Positions 27,557-35,773 of a stretch of DNA of 37,497 nt are shown here, piece after piece. Location: NCBI GenBank assembly GCA_000434215.1, contig HF999722.1, positions 1 to 37,497 on the forward strand, read 5' to 3'. This DNA is from Bacteroides sp. CAG:144. Lineage in GTDB: Bacteria > Bacteroidota > Bacteroidia > Bacteroidales > UBA11471. The first letter of the stretch is position 1; every line of letters starts with the position of its first letter. Made by a program: the position numbers and the translations under genes. The notes beneath the pieces were generated by a model, which was not told the origin of the DNA, did not search any database, and worked only from the letters and a program-made list of their open reading frames with translations.

Positions 27557-27593
27557 ACGGGGACGCTTTTTTCTGCGTACCCCGTTTTGTTTT
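27557..27593 (+). terminator. Rho-independent terminator of the cysteine desulfidase gene
   Basis: Stem ACGGGG with CCCCGT (27557-27562, 27580-27585) continued by ACGC with GCGT (27563-27566, 27575-27578) and one bulged A, followed by a T-rich tail. Confidence 0.85.
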
Positions 27594-27661
27594 ATCATTT
27601 TCCCTCCTTGAATATACTGTTGAGTTATGACCATAGGATAGGATTTTTCCCCAAAAACACA

Positions 27662-27789
27662 TGTCATTCTGAAAGGCTTTGTCTTGAAGAATCTCCTGCT
27701 AAATGAGTATTTTGTGAGAGATCTTTCACTCTCGTTCGAGAGACAATAGTGTAGCGTGTTAGAGATTCCTCGATAGGCCCGGAATGACA
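27662..27789. repeat. REP/MITE-like inverted repeat, GTCATTC type
   Basis: TGTCATTCTG (27662-27671) and GAAGAATCTC (27686-27695) on the left are mirrored by GAGATTCCTC (27762-27771) and GGAATGACA (27781-27789) on the right, giving a 128-bp element with inverted ends. No transposase frame exists inside. Short palindromic GTCATTC...GAATCTC repeats are commonly dispersed between genes in many bacterial genomes including this phylum. Confidence 0.7.
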
Positions 27790-27797
27790 AGGTGTTT

Positions 27798-27832
27798 TGT
27801 CATTCTGACGACCGTAAGAGAGGAAGAATTTC
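27798..27832. repeat. Extra half-copy of the GTCATTC repeat
   Basis: TGTCATTCTGA (27798-27808) and GAGGAAGAATTTC (27820-27832) repeat the left end of the preceding element in direct orientation, without its right end. Confidence 0.6.
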
Positions 27833-27952
27833 AACGGATGGAGAATCGGGATCCTCACACTTGACCATAGATTTCGGTTTGGAATGATGATATATTTGTT
27901 CGTTCGGAATGTCCGGTATTTCCCACATTGGGGATATCTCGGGAAAGAGTCA
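27833..27952. other. Non-coding remainder of the convergent intergenic region
   Basis: Between the repeat and the end of tamL. No gene, RNA or terminator is recognisable. The small ORFs crossing the repeat region have no protein-like features. Confidence 0.6.
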
Positions 27953-30286
27953 TCAGAATGGGTAACCTACTGCAAAGTGGAATGATGCGTCGCGGCTGAA
28001 AGTATGGTGAGCGATGACCCACGGACGATTGCCTATGCGGGACGGATCGTACATTTTAAGACCCATGTCGACACGTATCAGGAAGTAATTGAAGTCGAAT
28101 CGTACTCCCAGGCCGTAGGCTAAGGCAATTTCTTTATAGAAAGAATTGAATTTGAATTTTCCGCCCGGTTGGGAGGGATAGTCTTTGATCGTCCAGATGT
28201 TTCCTGCGTCGAGAAAAAGGGCGAGTTCCAGTTTCCAGATGAGTTTACTGCGGTATTCGGCGTTCATGTCGAGGCGTATGTCGCCGCATTGGTTCATAAA
28301 GTCGGCCAAAGGATTGTTTCCCGAGTAGGTGCCCGGTCCCAATGTCCTCACCGACCAGCCGCGTACACTGTTGGCGCCTCCCGAGTAGTATCGTTTTTCA
28401 AACGGTACCATGTCGGAGTTTCCATAAGGGTATATAATACCGCCTCCGATGTGGAATGCCAGTGCGTTTTTTTCATTCAGGTTCAGTGTATAGGCATAGT
28501 CGAGATCGGCTTTGGCGTATTGCGAGTAACTGATGCCGAGTATTTCATATTCGCCCGAAGGGGAGCGTTTCATCGAAGAAAGAGATGAAATGGCGTATAG
28601 CAAGTTTCCTGCGATTTCCCAAGCCGATCGCAAAGTGTAGATTTTGCGTTGCTTGGCCGAGTTGGCGATATTGCTTTTCAGGTTCGACATATAAAGCACG
28701 TAAGCCGATCGCATGATGAAGTGATCTTCATAACTGTATCGGAGCAATGGGTTATCGGCGGCAATACTGTCGAGGTTGTTTTTGAATGCCGTTGTCATCT
28801 GGGGCAGATACACGTAGTTGATGTCGACGAGGTCGAAATGATGTCTGAACCGGTTTCCTCGCGTATACCATTTGTAGTTCCAGCCTACGCCCGATATGAC
28901 CCTCACGTACTCGGGTCGTTGCTGGTAGTCGATATTGATGGTGAAATCGGTGGTGGCTCTCATACGTCGCAGGAATGAGGTACTGACAAAAGGAAAAAGA
29001 AACTTGGGGAAAGAGACACCCAATTCTCCACTCAATTCGAGATAGTTATTGGAAAGAAGTCCACCCAAATCGCCGGTAATATTCTCGTATGCGGCTCTGA
29101 ATTTGGCGCTGAATGTCTGAGAGCCGTGAAAGATGTTTCGGTGTTGGTAGGTGAGCCCGAGGGAAAAACCGAAGTTTCCGGCCGAGTTTGTCCCTTCGAG
29201 TTCTGTCGTTACCAACTGGGTTTTCCCCTCGGTGAGCAGGATATGGCAGTCGAGTTGCGGTGTATCGCTGCCGGCTACGGGGGTAAATTGTATATTGACG
29301 TATTTTAGGACTTTCAACCGTGAAAATGCCGCATAGGTATTGTCGACCATGCGGGTGGAGTAACTCATGCCCGGTATGATATAACAATTCTCGACCAGTG
29401 TGGCGGGATGCAAATACTCTTTTTCTCCGTAAAGAATATAAAATCCTTTATATAAAATCGTGTCTTTTATCGAATAGCGTTCTTCCGGGCTACTGCCCAT
29501 CGGGTTGTAATCGGTGATGAAATAGACGTCGCGTACGGTGTAGGTATCGTGTCTCTTGAACGACACGAGTTCTTTCCGTGAAGAATCAGCGACAGGAATA
29601 TCCGAGAGATTGAGTTCGAGGTCGACACCTTTATTTCCGATCGTCGTATCGGCGGTATAAGTGATATATTCCTTGTTGAATGCGTAATAACCGGCATTCC
29701 GTAGTTGCGCCGTAATGCGTTGTCGTTCTTGTTCGAGGATATTTCGGTCGAATAATTTTCCCGGACGAACGAGAGAATTGGTCGAGTCGGAGATAACGAT
29801 TTTCCTGATGGAGTCGTTGAAGATACGGTATGTCATTCGGTCGATATGATAAGGAGTTCCCGATTTGACATCGTATTTTACCTTGATGCGTTTTTTGTGT
29901 TTGATTGTGTCTACGGTTACTATTGCATCGGTGTAACCCTTGTTGTAGAGGGCTTTTTCGATTTGGCTTCGTGATTTTTCCGTCAGTTGGCTGTCGTAGA
30001 TGACAGGAGGCGTACCGATGCGTCGCAACCAGCGGTTCCAACCGTTATCTTTATCGTTTGACAAGTTGTAGAAGAAAAGGGGGAGACCTATGAGCCCGAA
30101 AGTTTTGTGATTGGGCTCTTGACGTATATACGATTTTAATTCACTGTTTTTCAGATTCCGATTATCTGTCGAGAGCGATATGCGGTCGAGCAGATATTCG
30201 CCTTCACCCACATGCTTGGTTGCCCGACAGGAATATAGCAGCGGGATAATGACCGGTATGAGCAGCAACAGGCGAAGTTTCATCAT
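27953..30286 (-). CDS. tamL: TamL, lipoprotein form of TamA/BamA outer-membrane protein
   Basis: Outer-membrane protein of the Omp85 superfamily that works with TamB in envelope assembly; in Bacteroidota the TamA homologue is a lipoprotein. With the start at 30286 (MMKLRLL) the protein has 777 residues, with a lipobox LLYSC (Cys20). POTRA-type regions follow (for example RSQIEKALYNKGYTDAIVTV and RQRITAQLRNAGYYAF). A 16-strand-barrel region begins near residue 370 and contains YSGGANSVRGWSVRTLGPG, the conserved VRG-type loop. The last residue is Phe (FAVGYPF), the usual beta-signal end. The longer frame to 30364 is rejected because it covers the promoter. Its partner tamB lies 6.7 kb away in the opposite direction. 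Confidence 0.9.
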   Translation of the reverse strand: MMKLRLLLLIPVIIPLLYSCRATKHVGEGEYLLDRISLSTDNRNLKNSELKSYIRQEPNHKTFGLIGLPLFFYNLSNDKDNGWNRWLRRIGTPPVIYDSQLTEKSRSQIEKALYNKGYTDAIVTVDTIKHKKRIKVKYDVKSGTPYHIDRMTYRIFNDSIRKIVISDSTNSLVRPGKLFDRNILEQERQRITAQLRNAGYYAFNKEYITYTADTTIGNKGVDLELNLSDIPVADSSRKELVSFKRHDTYTVRDVYFITDYNPMGSSPEERYSIKDTILYKGFYILYGEKEYLHPATLVENCYIIPGMSYSTRMVDNTYAAFSRLKVLKYVNIQFTPVAGSDTPQLDCHILLTEGKTQLVTTELEGTNSAGNFGFSLGLTYQHRNIFHGSQTFSAKFRAAYENITGDLGGLLSNNYLELSGELGVSFPKFLFPFVSTSFLRRMRATTDFTINIDYQQRPEYVRVISGVGWNYKWYTRGNRFRHHFDLVDINYVYLPQMTTAFKNNLDSIAADNPLLRYSYEDHFIMRSAYVLYMSNLKSNIANSAKQRKIYTLRSAWEIAGNLLYAISSLSSMKRSPSGEYEILGISYSQYAKADLDYAYTLNLNEKNALAFHIGGGIIYPYGNSDMVPFEKRYYSGGANSVRGWSVRTLGPGTYSGNNPLADFMNQCGDIRLDMNAEYRSKLIWKLELALFLDAGNIWTIKDYPSQPGGKFKFNSFYKEIALAYGLGVRFDFNYFLIRVDMGLKMYDPSRIGNRPWVIAHHTFSRDASFHFAVGYPF

Positions 30287-30335
30287 AAAAACAGGCTCCG
30301 GACTTGAAAAATGAGATAACCGATATTTTTGCATA

Positions 30336-30367
30336 CAAACGTACATAATTCTCGTTTCATACACAAA
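30336..30367 (-). promoter_or_regulatory. Promoter of tamL
   Basis: On the minus strand, TTTG (30367-30364), 20 bp, TACGTTTG (30343-30336); a full consensus match. The predicted leader is about 45 nt. Confidence 0.78.
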
Positions 30368-30546
30368 TTATGGCATTTCAAAAACCATTACTTTCTGTTA
30401 TGTAATATATGCGCCGTTTTGTATCGTTCAGATTGTTTTATGAAAATTTTTCTTGTCGGGAAGAATGTTTTATGTGTAAATAGATTTTTTCTAAATGTTT
30501 ATAGACAGAAAAGCATTGGCAAATAATCTTCTTTTTTCGATAAATT

Positions 30547-30583
30547 GATAGAAAAAGTATTGAAAGTCGGATATTTTTCTATC
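30547..30583. promoter_or_regulatory. Inverted repeat upstream of the ilv promoter, possible operator
   Basis: A perfect 10-bp inverted repeat, GATAGAAAAA (30547-30556) and TTTTTCTATC (30574-30583), separated by 17 bp and ending 26 bp before the -33 box. Nothing in the sequence identifies a binding protein. The remainder of 30368-30609 is AT-rich and shows no gene. Confidence 0.35.
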
Positions 30584-30609
30584 TGTATCGTTATTTTTAT
30601 CGCCTTTTT

Positions 30610-30640
30610 TTTGGAATATTCATATAATGATATACCTTTG
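30610..30640 (+). promoter_or_regulatory. Promoter of the ilv operon
   Basis: TTTG at 30610-30613, 19 bp, TACCTTTG at 30633-30640. The predicted start near 30646 gives a leader of about 210 nt before ilvD, far longer than other leaders in the window. Confidence 0.8.
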
Positions 30641-30678
30641 CAACATCATTACCGATAAGCCATAAAAAGCTTGATTAT

Positions 30679-30744
30679 ATGATTAGCACGATTCTGCATA
30701 TTTTCGATCTACTATCAGTGATTATCGTCGTCGTGGGCGCATGA
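30679..30744 (+). CDS. Ile/Leu/Val-rich leader peptide of the ilv attenuator
   Basis: A 21-codon ORF beginning MISTILHIFD with ATG at 30679 and ending in GGC-GCA-TGA at 30742-30744. Five Ile (codons 2, 5, 8, 15, 16), three Leu (6, 11, 12) and four Val (14, 17, 18, 19) make 12 of 21 residues products of the operon's pathway. The run Ile-Ile-Val-Val-Val (30721-30735) sits just before the stop. It starts about 33 nt after the predicted transcript start and stops 3 nt before the antiterminator arm. This is the arrangement of enteric ilvL; the peptide itself is expected to have no function other than sensing charged tRNA. Confidence 0.8.
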   Translation: MISTILHIFDLLSVIIVVVGA

Positions 30745-30747
30745 TAA

Positions 30748-30840
30748 AGAAGAAGGGTTATGCAGATGTTTATGTAAAAACATAAGGATATAACGACAAG
30801 GAAAACCTTTCTTCTCAATTTTTGAAGAAAGGTTTTCCTT
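30748..30840 (+). terminator. Transcription attenuator with alternative antiterminator stem (ilv leader)
   Basis: Terminator: perfect 17-bp stem 30798-30814 with 30824-30840 around a 9-nt loop. Its inner part (CCTTTCTTC with GAAGAAAGG) is followed by TTTTCCTT, acting as the U-rich tract. Antiterminator: AGAAGAAGGGTT (30748-30759) can pair with AACCTTTCTTCT (30804-30815) over 12 bp with one G-U, which removes the terminator's 5' arm. A small hairpin TTATGT/ACATAA (30770-30785) lies between. A ribosome at the leader stop would cover 30748-30759 and allow termination; one stalled at the Ile/Val codons would leave it free. The hairpin ends 15 bp before the ilvD ATG. Confidence 0.78.
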
Positions 30841-30855
30841 ATTAATAGGGAATAT

Positions 30856-32688
30856 ATGAAACACGAGTTGCGTAGTGCGACCTGTACGCAAGGCCGACGA
30901 ATGGCCGGCGCACGTGCCTTGTGGCGCGCCAACGGCATGAAAGAAGAACAGATAGGACGTCCGGTGATCGCCGTCGTCAATTCATTTACACAATTTGTAC
31001 CGGGGCATGTACATTTGCATGAAATCGGTCAGATTGTTAAGTCCGAAATCGAAAAATTCGGTTGTTTCGCAGCCGAGTTCGATACCATAGCGATCGACGA
31101 TGGTATCGCTATGGGACATGATGGTATGCTTTATTCGTTGCCTTCCCGGGATTTGATTGCCGATAGTGTCGAGTATATGGTAAATGCTCATAAGGCCGAC
31201 GCTATGGTGTGTATCAGTAATTGCGATAAGATAACGCCCGGTATGCTGATGGCGGCGATGCGGTTGAATATTCCCGCCGTGTTTGTTTCGGGAGGGCCTA
31301 TGGAATCGCATAAATACAACGGCGAGAATGCCGATCTTATCACTGCTATGGTAAAGGCGGCGGATACATCGGTAAGCGATGAGGAAATCGAGAAGATAGA
31401 GGCTTGTTCTTGCCCCGGTTGTGGAAGCTGTTCCGGTATGTTTACGGCCAATTCGATGAATTGCCTTACCGAGGCCATCGGGTTTTCCTTGCCCGGCAAC
31501 GGTACGATTTTGGCAACGCATGCCAATCGTGTACAACTCTTTCGCGATGCAGCGCAGCTTATTGTGAAGAATGCTTTAAAATACTATGAAGGAGGTGATG
31601 ACAGCGTTCTGCCCCGTAGTATTGCCACACGGGCGGCTTTTCTCAATGCCATGACCCTCGATATTGCCATGGGTGGCTCCACCAATACGGTATTGCATCT
31701 TTTGGCCGTAGCCAACGAAGGAGGCGTCGATTTCAAAATGGCCGACATCGACCGCCTGAGCCGTCATGTACCTTGCCTGTGCAAGTTGTCGCCTAACACG
31801 CAGAAATATTCCATACAAGAGTGCAACCGTGCGGGTGGTATTCTCAATATTCTCGGTGAGCTCGATAAGGTCGGTTTGCTTGATACCTCTTGTCGCCGTG
31901 TCAATGGTTCGACATTGGCCGAAGACATCGAAAAATACGACATCGACAAGGCTGTCATCGATCCCGAAGCCCTTCGTATTTATTCCAGTGCTCCCGGCGG
32001 CGTATTCAGCAATAAAATGGGCTCTCAAAACAATACCTATCCTATGCTCGATACCGATAGGGTCGCCGGTTGCATACGCGATGTGGAACACGCATACAGC
32101 AAAGATGGCGGTTTGGCCGTACTTTTCGGAAACATCGCCTTTGACGGGTGCGTTGTGAAGACCGCTGGTGTCGATGCCGGTATCTGGAAGTTTACAGGGC
32201 CGGCTCGGGTTTTTGAGTCGCAGGAAGCTGCGTGCGAAGGTATTCTCGGTGGTAAAGTTGCAAGTGGCGATGTTGTCGTGATTACGTATGAAGGTCCCAA
32301 AGGCGGTCCCGGTATGCAGGAAATGCTTTATCCGACATCATATATCAAATCCCGTCATTTGGGTAAGGAATGCGCACTCATTACCGACGGACGTTTTTCC
32401 GGGGGTACATCGGGCCTTTCTATCGGACATATATCGCCCGAGGCGGCAGCCGGAGGGAACATCGGTTTGGTACGCGACGGCGATATGATAGAAATAGATA
32501 TCCCGGCACGCAGCATTCGGGTCAAGGTGTCGGACGAAGAATTGGAACGCCGTCGTGCCGAAGAAGAACAGAGGGGAAAGAATGCTTTTACTCCTCATGG
32601 GCGGGATCGCCATATATCGAAGGCTTTGCGTGCTTATGCGGCTATGGTAAGTTCTGCCGATAAAGGCGCTACCCGTATCATTGATTAA
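30856..32688 (+). CDS. ilvD: Dihydroxy-acid dehydratase
   Basis: Iron-sulfur dehydratase converting 2,3-dihydroxy-isovalerate and -methylvalerate to the 2-oxo acids, the last common step of valine and isoleucine synthesis. The 610 residues match the usual length (about 616 in E. coli). Cluster and metal motifs are present: [11 protein letters not shown] (Cys123) and [17 protein letters not shown] (Cys186, 189, 192), [11 protein letters not shown] (80-91), and the C-terminal [23 protein letters not shown] at 30856 is preceded by an A/T-rich stretch. It is the first gene of the operon, placed behind the attenuator; ilvB follows after 36 bp. Confidence 0.96.
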   Translation: MKHELRSATCTQGRRMAGARALWRANGMKEEQIGRPVIAVVNSFTQFVPGHVHLHEIGQIVKSEIEKFGCFAAEFDTIAIDDGIAMGHDGMLYSLPSRDLIADSVEYMVNAHKADAMVCISNCDKITPGMLMAAMRLNIPAVFVSGGPMESHKYNGENADLITAMVKAADTSVSDEEIEKIEACSCPGCGSCSGMFTANSMNCLTEAIGFSLPGNGTILATHANRVQLFRDAAQLIVKNALKYYEGGDDSVLPRSIATRAAFLNAMTLDIAMGGSTNTVLHLLAVANEGGVDFKMADIDRLSRHVPCLCKLSPNTQKYSIQECNRAGGILNILGELDKVGLLDTSCRRVNGSTLAEDIEKYDIDKAVIDPEALRIYSSAPGGVFSNKMGSQNNTYPMLDTDRVAGCIRDVEHAYSKDGGLAVLFGNIAFDGCVVKTAGVDAGIWKFTGPARVFESQEAACEGILGGKVASGDVVVITYEGPKGGPGMQEMLYPTSYIKSRHLGKECALITDGRFSGGTSGLSIGHISPEAAAGGNIGLVRDGDMIEIDIPARSIRVKVSDEELERRRAEEEQRGKNAFTPHGRDRHISKALRAYAAMVSSADKGATRIID

Positions 32689-32724
32689 TGCGGTTGTATC
32701 GATAGAAAACGAAGTAGAAAAGTA

Positions 32725-34425
32725 ATGAACGATAAAGAATTGATAACCGGCGCAGAAGCATTGATGCGCTCGCTCGAACATCAGGGCGTCAAGACCCTTT
32801 TCGGTTATCCCGGAGGCTCTATTATGCCCGTTTTCGATGCTCTCTATGATCATCGCCATATTTTGCATCATATATTGGTGCGTCATGAACAAGGCGCTAC
32901 TCATGCGGCACAAGGATTTGCCCGTGCTTCGGGACGTGTGGGCGTTTGCCTGGTAACCAGCGGTCCCGGAGCGACCAATACGATCACCGGTATTGCCGAT
33001 GCTATGATAGACAGTACGCCGATTGTTGTCATCGCAGGGCAGGTAGGGACTTCGTTTTTAGGTTCCGACGCTTTTCAAGAGGTCGATTTGGTGGGGGTAA
33101 CTCAGCCTATCACGAAGTGGAGCTATCAGATACGTCGGGCCGAAGACGTTCCGTGGGCGGTAGCTCGGGCCTTTTATATCGCGTCGAGTGGTCGGCCCGG
33201 CCCGGTTGTTCTCGATTTTGCCAAGAATGCACAAGTCGAGAAGTTCGAATACGAACCCGCGACAGTCGATTTTGTACGTAGTTATATCCCTGTACCCGAT
33301 ACCGATTCGATGTCGGTTATCCGGGCGGCCGACCTTATCAATAAGGCACAGCGACCATTGGTGCTTGTGGGGCAAGGCGTGGAGTTGGGCAATGCCCAAG
33401 ACGAATTGCGGAATTTTATCGAGAAAGCCGATTTGCCGGCAGGTTGTACACTTTTGGGTTTATCGGCGTTGCCCTCGGAACATTATTTGAATATGGGTAT
33501 GCTCGGTATGCACGGTAATCTGGCTCCGAATGTGAAGACCAACGAATGTGATGTCTTGATCGCCGTAGGTATGCGTTTTGACGACCGGGTAACCGGCAAT
33601 CTCGGTACGTATGCCAAACAGGCCAAAATCATACATTTCGATATAGATCCGGCCGAAATAAACAAAAACGTGAAAGCCGATGTTGCGGTTCTTGGAGATT
33701 GTAAGGAAACGCTCCGTTCGGTAACAGATCTGCTTGTACCGGCAAAACACAAGGAGTGGATCGATTCGTTTGCTCCGTATGCCGAAGAAGAAAGAACGAA
33801 GGTCGTAGAACCGGAAGTGAATCCGACCGGAGGGCCTCTCAATATGGGAGAAGTGGTACGTGCCGTGAGCAATGCCACCCGCAATGAAGCGGTTTTGGTT
33901 ACCGATGTGGGGCAGAACCAGATGATGTCGGCGCGTTATTTCAGGTATTCCCGCAATCGCAGCATCATTACATCGGGGGGGCTGGGAACGATGGGATTTG
34001 GACTTCCGGCTGCCGTAGGAGCGACGTTTGCCGTTCCCGACCGTACGGTATGCGTATTTATGGGCGACGGCGGTTTGCAAATGAATTTGCAAGAGTTGGG
34101 AACTGTTATGGAGCAGAAAGCGCCGGTGAAAATGATTTTGCTCAATAACAACTATTTGGGCAATGTACGTCAGTGGCAGGCTATGTTTTTCAACAGAAAG
34201 TACTCTTTTACGCCGATGCTCAATCCCGATTATATGAAGATTGCCGAGGCGTACGGCATTCCGTCGAGGCGGGTGATAGAACGTGCCGATTTGGCTTCGG
34301 CGATCGAGGAGATGTTGGCTGCCGACGGGCCTTTCCTCTTGGAAGCCTGTGTCATCGAGGAAGGTAATGTTTTACCCATGACACCTCCGGGCGGTTCGGT
34401 AAACGCCATGTTGTTGGAATGTTAA
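32725..34425 (+). CDS. ilvB: Acetolactate synthase, large (catalytic) subunit
   Basis: Thiamin-diphosphate enzyme joining two pyruvates, or pyruvate and 2-oxobutyrate, to start valine, leucine and isoleucine synthesis. The 566 residues show the catalytic Glu55 in VRHEQGATHAAQGFARASG, the central FAD/ThDP domain (about 190-330), and the ThDP-binding motif from GDGGLQMNLQELGTV to NNNYLG (about 447-475). The GQVGTSFLGSDAFQEVD block is typical of anabolic AHAS. The stop codon abuts the ATG of ilvN, suggesting translational coupling of the two subunits. Confidence 0.96.
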   Translation: MNDKELITGAEALMRSLEHQGVKTLFGYPGGSIMPVFDALYDHRHILHHILVRHEQGATHAAQGFARASGRVGVCLVTSGPGATNTITGIADAMIDSTPIVVIAGQVGTSFLGSDAFQEVDLVGVTQPITKWSYQIRRAEDVPWAVARAFYIASSGRPGPVVLDFAKNAQVEKFEYEPATVDFVRSYIPVPDTDSMSVIRAADLINKAQRPLVLVGQGVELGNAQDELRNFIEKADLPAGCTLLGLSALPSEHYLNMGMLGMHGNLAPNVKTNECDVLIAVGMRFDDRVTGNLGTYAKQAKIIHFDIDPAEINKNVKADVAVLGDCKETLRSVTDLLVPAKHKEWIDSFAPYAEEERTKVVEPEVNPTGGPLNMGEVVRAVSNATRNEAVLVTDVGQNQMMSARYFRYSRNRSIITSGGLGTMGFGLPAAVGATFAVPDRTVCVFMGDGGLQMNLQELGTVMEQKAPVKMILLNNNYLGNVRQWQAMFFNRKYSFTPMLNPDYMKIAEAYGIPSRRVIERADLASAIEEMLAADGPFLLEACVIEEGNVLPMTPPGGSVNAMLLEC

Positions 34426-34995
34426 ATGCGAATGTTTATGGACAAGAAATTATATACGATGATTGTCTACTCCGAGAATATTGCCGGACTGCTGAATCAG
34501 ATTACGGCGGTTTTCACTCGTAGGCAAATCAATATCGAGAGTCTCAATGTATCGGCGTCTTCGATAAAGGGTGTACACAAGTACACCATAACGGCTTGGA
34601 CCGATGAAGAAACGATAAAAAAAATCGTGCGGCAGATCGAGAAAAAAATCGACGTACTGCAAGCGCACTATTTTACCGATGAAGAAATATTCGCTTATGA
34701 GATAGCTCTTTATAAGTTGTCTACCCCTGTCTTTGAACGAGAACCGAAAGTCTCGGAACTGATACGTCGCTACAATGCCCGGGTGGTAGAGGTAAACCCC
34801 ACCTATTCGGCTTTGGAAAAGGACGGAACGACCGAGGATATTACAGCTTTTTACGACGAGTTACAGAAACTCGGTTGTGTCTTGCAGTTTGTGCGTTCGG
34901 GACGTGTCGCTCTTACAAAGAGTTGTGTAGAGCGGGTAAACGAGTTCCTTGCCGATCGTGAAGCCCGTTATTTGAAATCGAAGCAAACCGAATAG
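34426..34995 (+). CDS. ilvN: Acetolactate synthase, small (regulatory) subunit
   Basis: Regulatory subunit that stimulates IlvB and carries valine feedback inhibition. The N-terminal ACT domain begins LYTMIVYSENIAGLLNQITA and contains FTRRQINIESLNVSAS, the usual effector-binding pattern. A C-terminal half (about 85-180) matches the ACT-like second domain of AHAS small subunits (YNARVVEVNPTY...). At 189 residues it is slightly longer than IlvH. Three ATGs (34426, 34432, 34438) compete for the start; the first directly follows the ilvB stop, while the third (MDKKLYTM) looks most like homologues. The next gene starts 3 bp after its stop. Confidence 0.92.
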   Translation: MRMFMDKKLYTMIVYSENIAGLLNQITAVFTRRQINIESLNVSASSIKGVHKYTITAWTDEETIKKIVRQIEKKIDVLQAHYFTDEEIFAYEIALYKLSTPVFEREPKVSELIRRYNARVVEVNPTYSALEKDGTTEDITAFYDELQKLGCVLQFVRSGRVALTKSCVERVNEFLADREARYLKSKQTE

Positions 34996-34998
34996 TAT

Positions 34999-35745
34999 AT
35001 GGCAGATTATCAGAAAGTCGGTTCGTACGATTTTGTCGCAGAACCTTTTTGTTCCGATTTTCGGGGACACATGGCCATCGGCGTTTTAGGAAATCTCTTG
35101 TTGAATGTCGCTGAGTTTCATGCCTCCGACCGAGGATTCGGCATTATTACCATCAATGAAGGACATTATACATGGGTTTTGTCCCGATTGGTGTTGGAGT
35201 TTGTCGATGATGCACCCCGGCAGACCGAGAAATTTACCATAGAGACATGGGTTGAGAGTGTATATCGTCTTTTTACCGAAAGAGATTTTGCCGTACTCGA
35301 TAAGGCGGGGAATCCGTTGGGGTACGCACGTTCGGTATGGGCGATGATCGATATGGATACTCGTAAGCCGGTAGATCTTCTCAACACATATGAGGGGGGG
35401 ATAACCGGTTATGTTTGCGATAAGGAGTGTCCTATCGAACGTCCCGGGAAAGTGAAAGTAGCTTCTTCCGATCCGGTATGTACATTGACGACCCGATATA
35501 GCGATATCGATATCAACGGACATGTAAACAGTATCAAGTATATCGATCATATTTTGGATCTTTTCCCGCTCGACCTTTATAAGAACAAGCGGGTGAAGCG
35601 ATTCGAAATAGCGTATGTCAGTGAAAGTCATTACGGTGATACATTGCAATTTTTCTGTGATGACAAAGGAAGCGACGAGTACCATATCGAAGTGAAAAAA
35701 AACGACGGCGAAATCGTATGCCGTAGTAAAGTGATATTTATTTAA
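34999..35745 (+). CDS. Acyl-ACP thioesterase (Fat-type) inside the ilv operon
   Basis: Hydrolase of the double hot-dog acyl-ACP thioesterase family (PF01643), releasing fatty acids from acyl carrier protein. The 248 residues have two hot-dog halves; the second carries DINGHVNSIKYIDHILD (about 172-188), matching the catalytic Asn/His motif (N-x-H-V-N) of plant FatA/FatB. The first half has the typical helix GNLLLNVAEFHASDRGFG followed by WVLSR. It lies 3 bp after ilvN and 28 bp before ilvC, clearly in the same transcript. Why it travels with these genes is inference: branched-chain oxo acids feed branched fatty acids in this phylum. Chain specificity is not readable. Confidence 0.9.
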   Translation: MADYQKVGSYDFVAEPFCSDFRGHMAIGVLGNLLLNVAEFHASDRGFGIITINEGHYTWVLSRLVLEFVDDAPRQTEKFTIETWVESVYRLFTERDFAVLDKAGNPLGYARSVWAMIDMDTRKPVDLLNTYEGGITGYVCDKECPIERPGKVKVASSDPVCTLTTRYSDIDINGHVNSIKYIDHILDLFPLDLYKNKRVKRFEIAYVSESHYGDTLQFFCDDKGSDEYHIEVKKNDGEIVCRSKVIFI

Positions 35746-35773
35746 TTGTTTCATACTAAAAAACAAACACAAA

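Noticed and set aside
27542..27858. Small minus-strand frames across the intergenic repeat region
   Set aside because: They run through the terminator and the GTCATTC repeats and exist only because those sequences lack stops.
30287..30364. Upstream in-frame extension of tamL
   Set aside because: It covers the consensus promoter and would bury the lipoprotein signal 27 residues inside the protein.
30329..30526. 65-codon plus-strand frame between tamL and ilvD
   Set aside because: It starts inside the divergent tamL promoter, has no promoter of its own and an unremarkable translation.
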